Shown: in pieces, positions 40,635 through 42,225 of the stretch
How the letters are laid out: each line of letters opens with the position of its first letter
How positions within the stretch are numbered: position 1 is the first letter of the stretch
Source of the DNA: Candidatus Gastranaerophilales bacterium
GTDB taxonomy: Bacteria > Cyanobacteriota > Vampirovibrionia > Gastranaerophilales > UBA9579
Assembly (NCBI GenBank): GCA_028689995.1
Contig: JAQVCB010000001.1
Location: 1 to 42,225, forward strand
Reading direction: 5' to 3'
DNA: 42,225 nucleotides
Notes under the pieces: generated by a model
The model's input: only the letters and a program-made list of their open reading frames with translations
Database searches by the model: none
Told to the model about the DNA's origin: nothing
Position numbers and translations under genes: made by a program

Positions 40635-42155
40635 ATGAAAAGACATATGGAAGATAAATTAACTCAGAAACAAACCCAAACGAGTGCAGAAACGCTCAGA
40701 AATACAAGAATACAAAAACTTAATGATCTCGTTGACAAAGGAATTAACCCTTATCCGTACACTTTTGACAGAACAGCTTCTGCTGAAGATTTGCAAGAAA
40801 AATATAAAGACCTGAAGCCCGGAGAAGAAACCGAAGATTATTACAGTGTAGCCGGAAGAATCATGGCTATGAGAAACAGCGGAATGTTTATGGATCTCAT
40901 GGACAGTTCAGGCAAGATACAGCTTTTTGCCCATAAAGAAAATCTTTCTGAAGAAAAAATTTCAAGCCTAAAATACCTTGATACAGGCGATATTATTGGA
41001 GCTTCAGGGACAATCAGAAGAACTCCAAGAGGCGAATTAAGCTTAAAAATCAAGGATTATAAGATACTTTCAAAATCACTTCTGCCCCTTCCCGAAAAGT
41101 GGCATGGACTGACTGATATCGAAGCACGATATAGACACCGCTATCTTGACCTTATTATGAATGATAATACACGTGATACTTTTAGAAAAAGAAGTTTAAT
41201 CATTCAGGAAATAAGAAATTATCTTATAGAACATGGTTTCCTTGAAGTAGAAACCCCCATGCTCCAGACTATAGCAGGTGGAGCAGCAGCAAGACCGTTT
41301 ATTACTTACCATAATGCACTTGATATGCAAATGTATATGAGAATAGCTCCTGAGCTACATCTAAAAAGATTAATGGTAGGCGGATTGAATGAAAAAATAT
41401 TTGAAATAAATAGAAACTTCAGAAATGAAGGATTATCGCCCAAACATAATCCTGAGTTTACGATGCTTGAACTTTATCAGGCTTATGTTGATTATAACGA
41501 GATGATGGTTTTGACAGAAAATCTCATAAGTACGGTTGCACAAAAAGTACTCGGAACGATGGTTATTGAATATCAGGGAAAAAATATTGATCTGACTCCT
41601 CCTTGGGATAGAGCAACAATGACAGGTGCAATTAAAAAATATACGAATGTTGATTTCAGCCAGCTCCTTTCTCAGCCTGAAGCAATTGAAGCTGCTAAAA
41701 ACCTTGGTGTTGAAGTTGATGAAAATGATTCCTGGGGGCAAATACTCGATAAAATCTTTGAAGAAAAAGTTGAACCGCAATTGATTCAGCCTATTCATAT
41801 TATTGATTACCCAAGAGATATTTCTCCTCTTTCAAAAGCCCACAGAGACAACTCAAGGCTTGTCGAAAGATTTGAAACCAGAGTCAACGGATGGGAAATT
41901 GCAAACGCTTTCTCAGAGCTTAATGATCCTATCGATCAGAGAAGACGTTTTGAACAGCAGGTAGAATCAAAAGCAGAAGGAGATGAAGAAACTCCTTCAG
42001 AAGTTGATTATGATTATATTACTGCTCTTGAATACGGCATGCCTCCGGCTGGCGGACTTGGAGTAGGGATAGACAGACTGATTATGCTTTTGACTGACTC
42101 AGTAAGCATAAGAGACGTAATAGCCTTCCCAACAATGAGACCAAAACAGGGATAG
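40635..42155 (+). CDS. lysS: Lysyl-tRNA synthetase, class II
   Basis: Charges tRNA-Lys with lysine. The N-terminal OB-fold anticodon-binding domain covers ~65-150 (YYSVAGRIMAMRNSGMFMDL). Class II motifs are intact: motif 1 GFLEVETPMLQTIAGGA, motif 2 RNFRNEGLSPKHNPEFTMLE and motif 3 GLGVGIDRLIMLLTDS, with lysine-site segments WEIANAFSELNDP. The 506-aa length is standard. Start 40635 has GGAA 6 bases upstream; ATG 40647 (MEDKLTQKQ) is an alternative. The end RDVIAFPTMRPKQ is canonical. No neighbour in the window is related. Confidence 0.97.
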   Translation: MKRHMEDKLTQKQTQTSAETLRNTRIQKLNDLVDKGINPYPYTFDRTASAEDLQEKYKDLKPGEETEDYYSVAGRIMAMRNSGMFMDLMDSSGKIQLFAHKENLSEEKISSLKYLDTGDIIGASGTIRRTPRGELSLKIKDYKILSKSLLPLPEKWHGLTDIEARYRHRYLDLIMNDNTRDTFRKRSLIIQEIRNYLIEHGFLEVETPMLQTIAGGAAARPFITYHNALDMQMYMRIAPELHLKRLMVGGLNEKIFEINRNFRNEGLSPKHNPEFTMLELYQAYVDYNEMMVLTENLISTVAQKVLGTMVIEYQGKNIDLTPPWDRATMTGAIKKYTNVDFSQLLSQPEAIEAAKNLGVEVDENDSWGQILDKIFEEKVEPQLIQPIHIIDYPRDISPLSKAHRDNSRLVERFETRVNGWEIANAFSELNDPIDQRRRFEQQVESKAEGDEETPSEVDYDYITALEYGMPPAGGLGVGIDRLIMLLTDSVSIRDVIAFPTMRPKQG

Positions 42156-42187
42156 GAATTTTAAAAACTTGTATTTTTTGATTATTT

Positions 42188-42225
42188 TGTCATTGCGAAG
42201 GCTGTGAAGCAGCCTGTGGCAATCT
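42188..42225 (+). repeat. Family 3 dispersed repeat, cut by window end
   Basis: TGTCATTGCGAAGGCTGTGA...GCCTGTGGCAATCT, matching the unit at 1301; the window ends inside it or at its end. Confidence 0.7.

Overview
The window is AT-rich bacterial chromosome with short intergenic gaps, several GTG/TTG starts and Shine-Dalgarno sites. The gene mix suggests a Gram-negative-like, motile, non-photosynthetic bacterium: flagellar FlhB with a FliA-like sigma factor, type IV pilin-like genes, c-di-GMP enzymes, ATP-type PEP carboxykinase, FolE2, CobO, a TrmB regulator, and DUF881-Sbp-FtsZ. Together with lineage-specific-looking proteins that begin with a basic leader and an 'SFxG' motif, my best guess is the Melainabacteria/Vampirovibrionia (for example Gastranaerophilales) branch of Cyanobacteriota. 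This is inference, not proof. No rRNA, tRNA or CRISPR array was found.

Layout. 1-121: end of an IS3-like element. 442-1278: orphan sugar ABC permease. 1.6-6.2 kb: four lineage-type genes, including a lytic transglycosylase. 6.4-9.3 kb: a minus-strand operon of four pilin/pseudopilin-like genes, with a degenerate REC-GGDEF protein upstream. 10.9-12.3 kb: a sugar-binding lipoprotein carrying an in-frame repeat insertion. 12.3-16.8 kb: PAP2 phosphatase, zinc-ribbon protein, HU, a duplicated-motif protein, FolE2, a small unknown and CobO. 17.5-19.9 kb: the DUF881-Sbp-FtsZ cluster. 20.2-25.7 kb: HEAT protein, formyltransferase, CrcB, two overlapping small ORFs, CHASE2-GGDEF and thymidine kinase. 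25.8-31.2 kb: GAF-GGDEF, TPR, TrmB and YchF. 31.4-37.4 kb: two small unknowns, a helicase-nuclease fusion and PckA. 37.7-42.2 kb: FlhB, sigma factor, a small unknown and LysS.

The most unusual content is repeat DNA. Family 1 is a ~140-180 bp element of three hairpins around a conserved core (CCGGCTC-N-CGCCG, then TTCACCTTT and AAGRTCG). It occurs three times. One copy is inserted in frame (156 bp, 52 codons) in the sugar-binding lipoprotein gene, one abuts the start of a small gene and supplies its ribosome binding site, and one lies between genes. Stem bases change in compensated pairs between copies. This resembles in principle the Rickettsia palindromic elements, but the sequence is not one I recognise. 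Family 2 (five copies) is a variable hairpin followed by a near-constant tail, ACGCTCCCGATTCGC. Family 3 is the common TGTCATTGCGAG/GGCAATCT dispersed repeat.

Functional threads: c-di-GMP signalling (two likely active cyclases and one degenerate relative beside pilins), surface and envelope work (pilins, transglycosylase, flagellar export), and sugar import (permease, binding protein and possibly the TrmB regulator, all unlinked).
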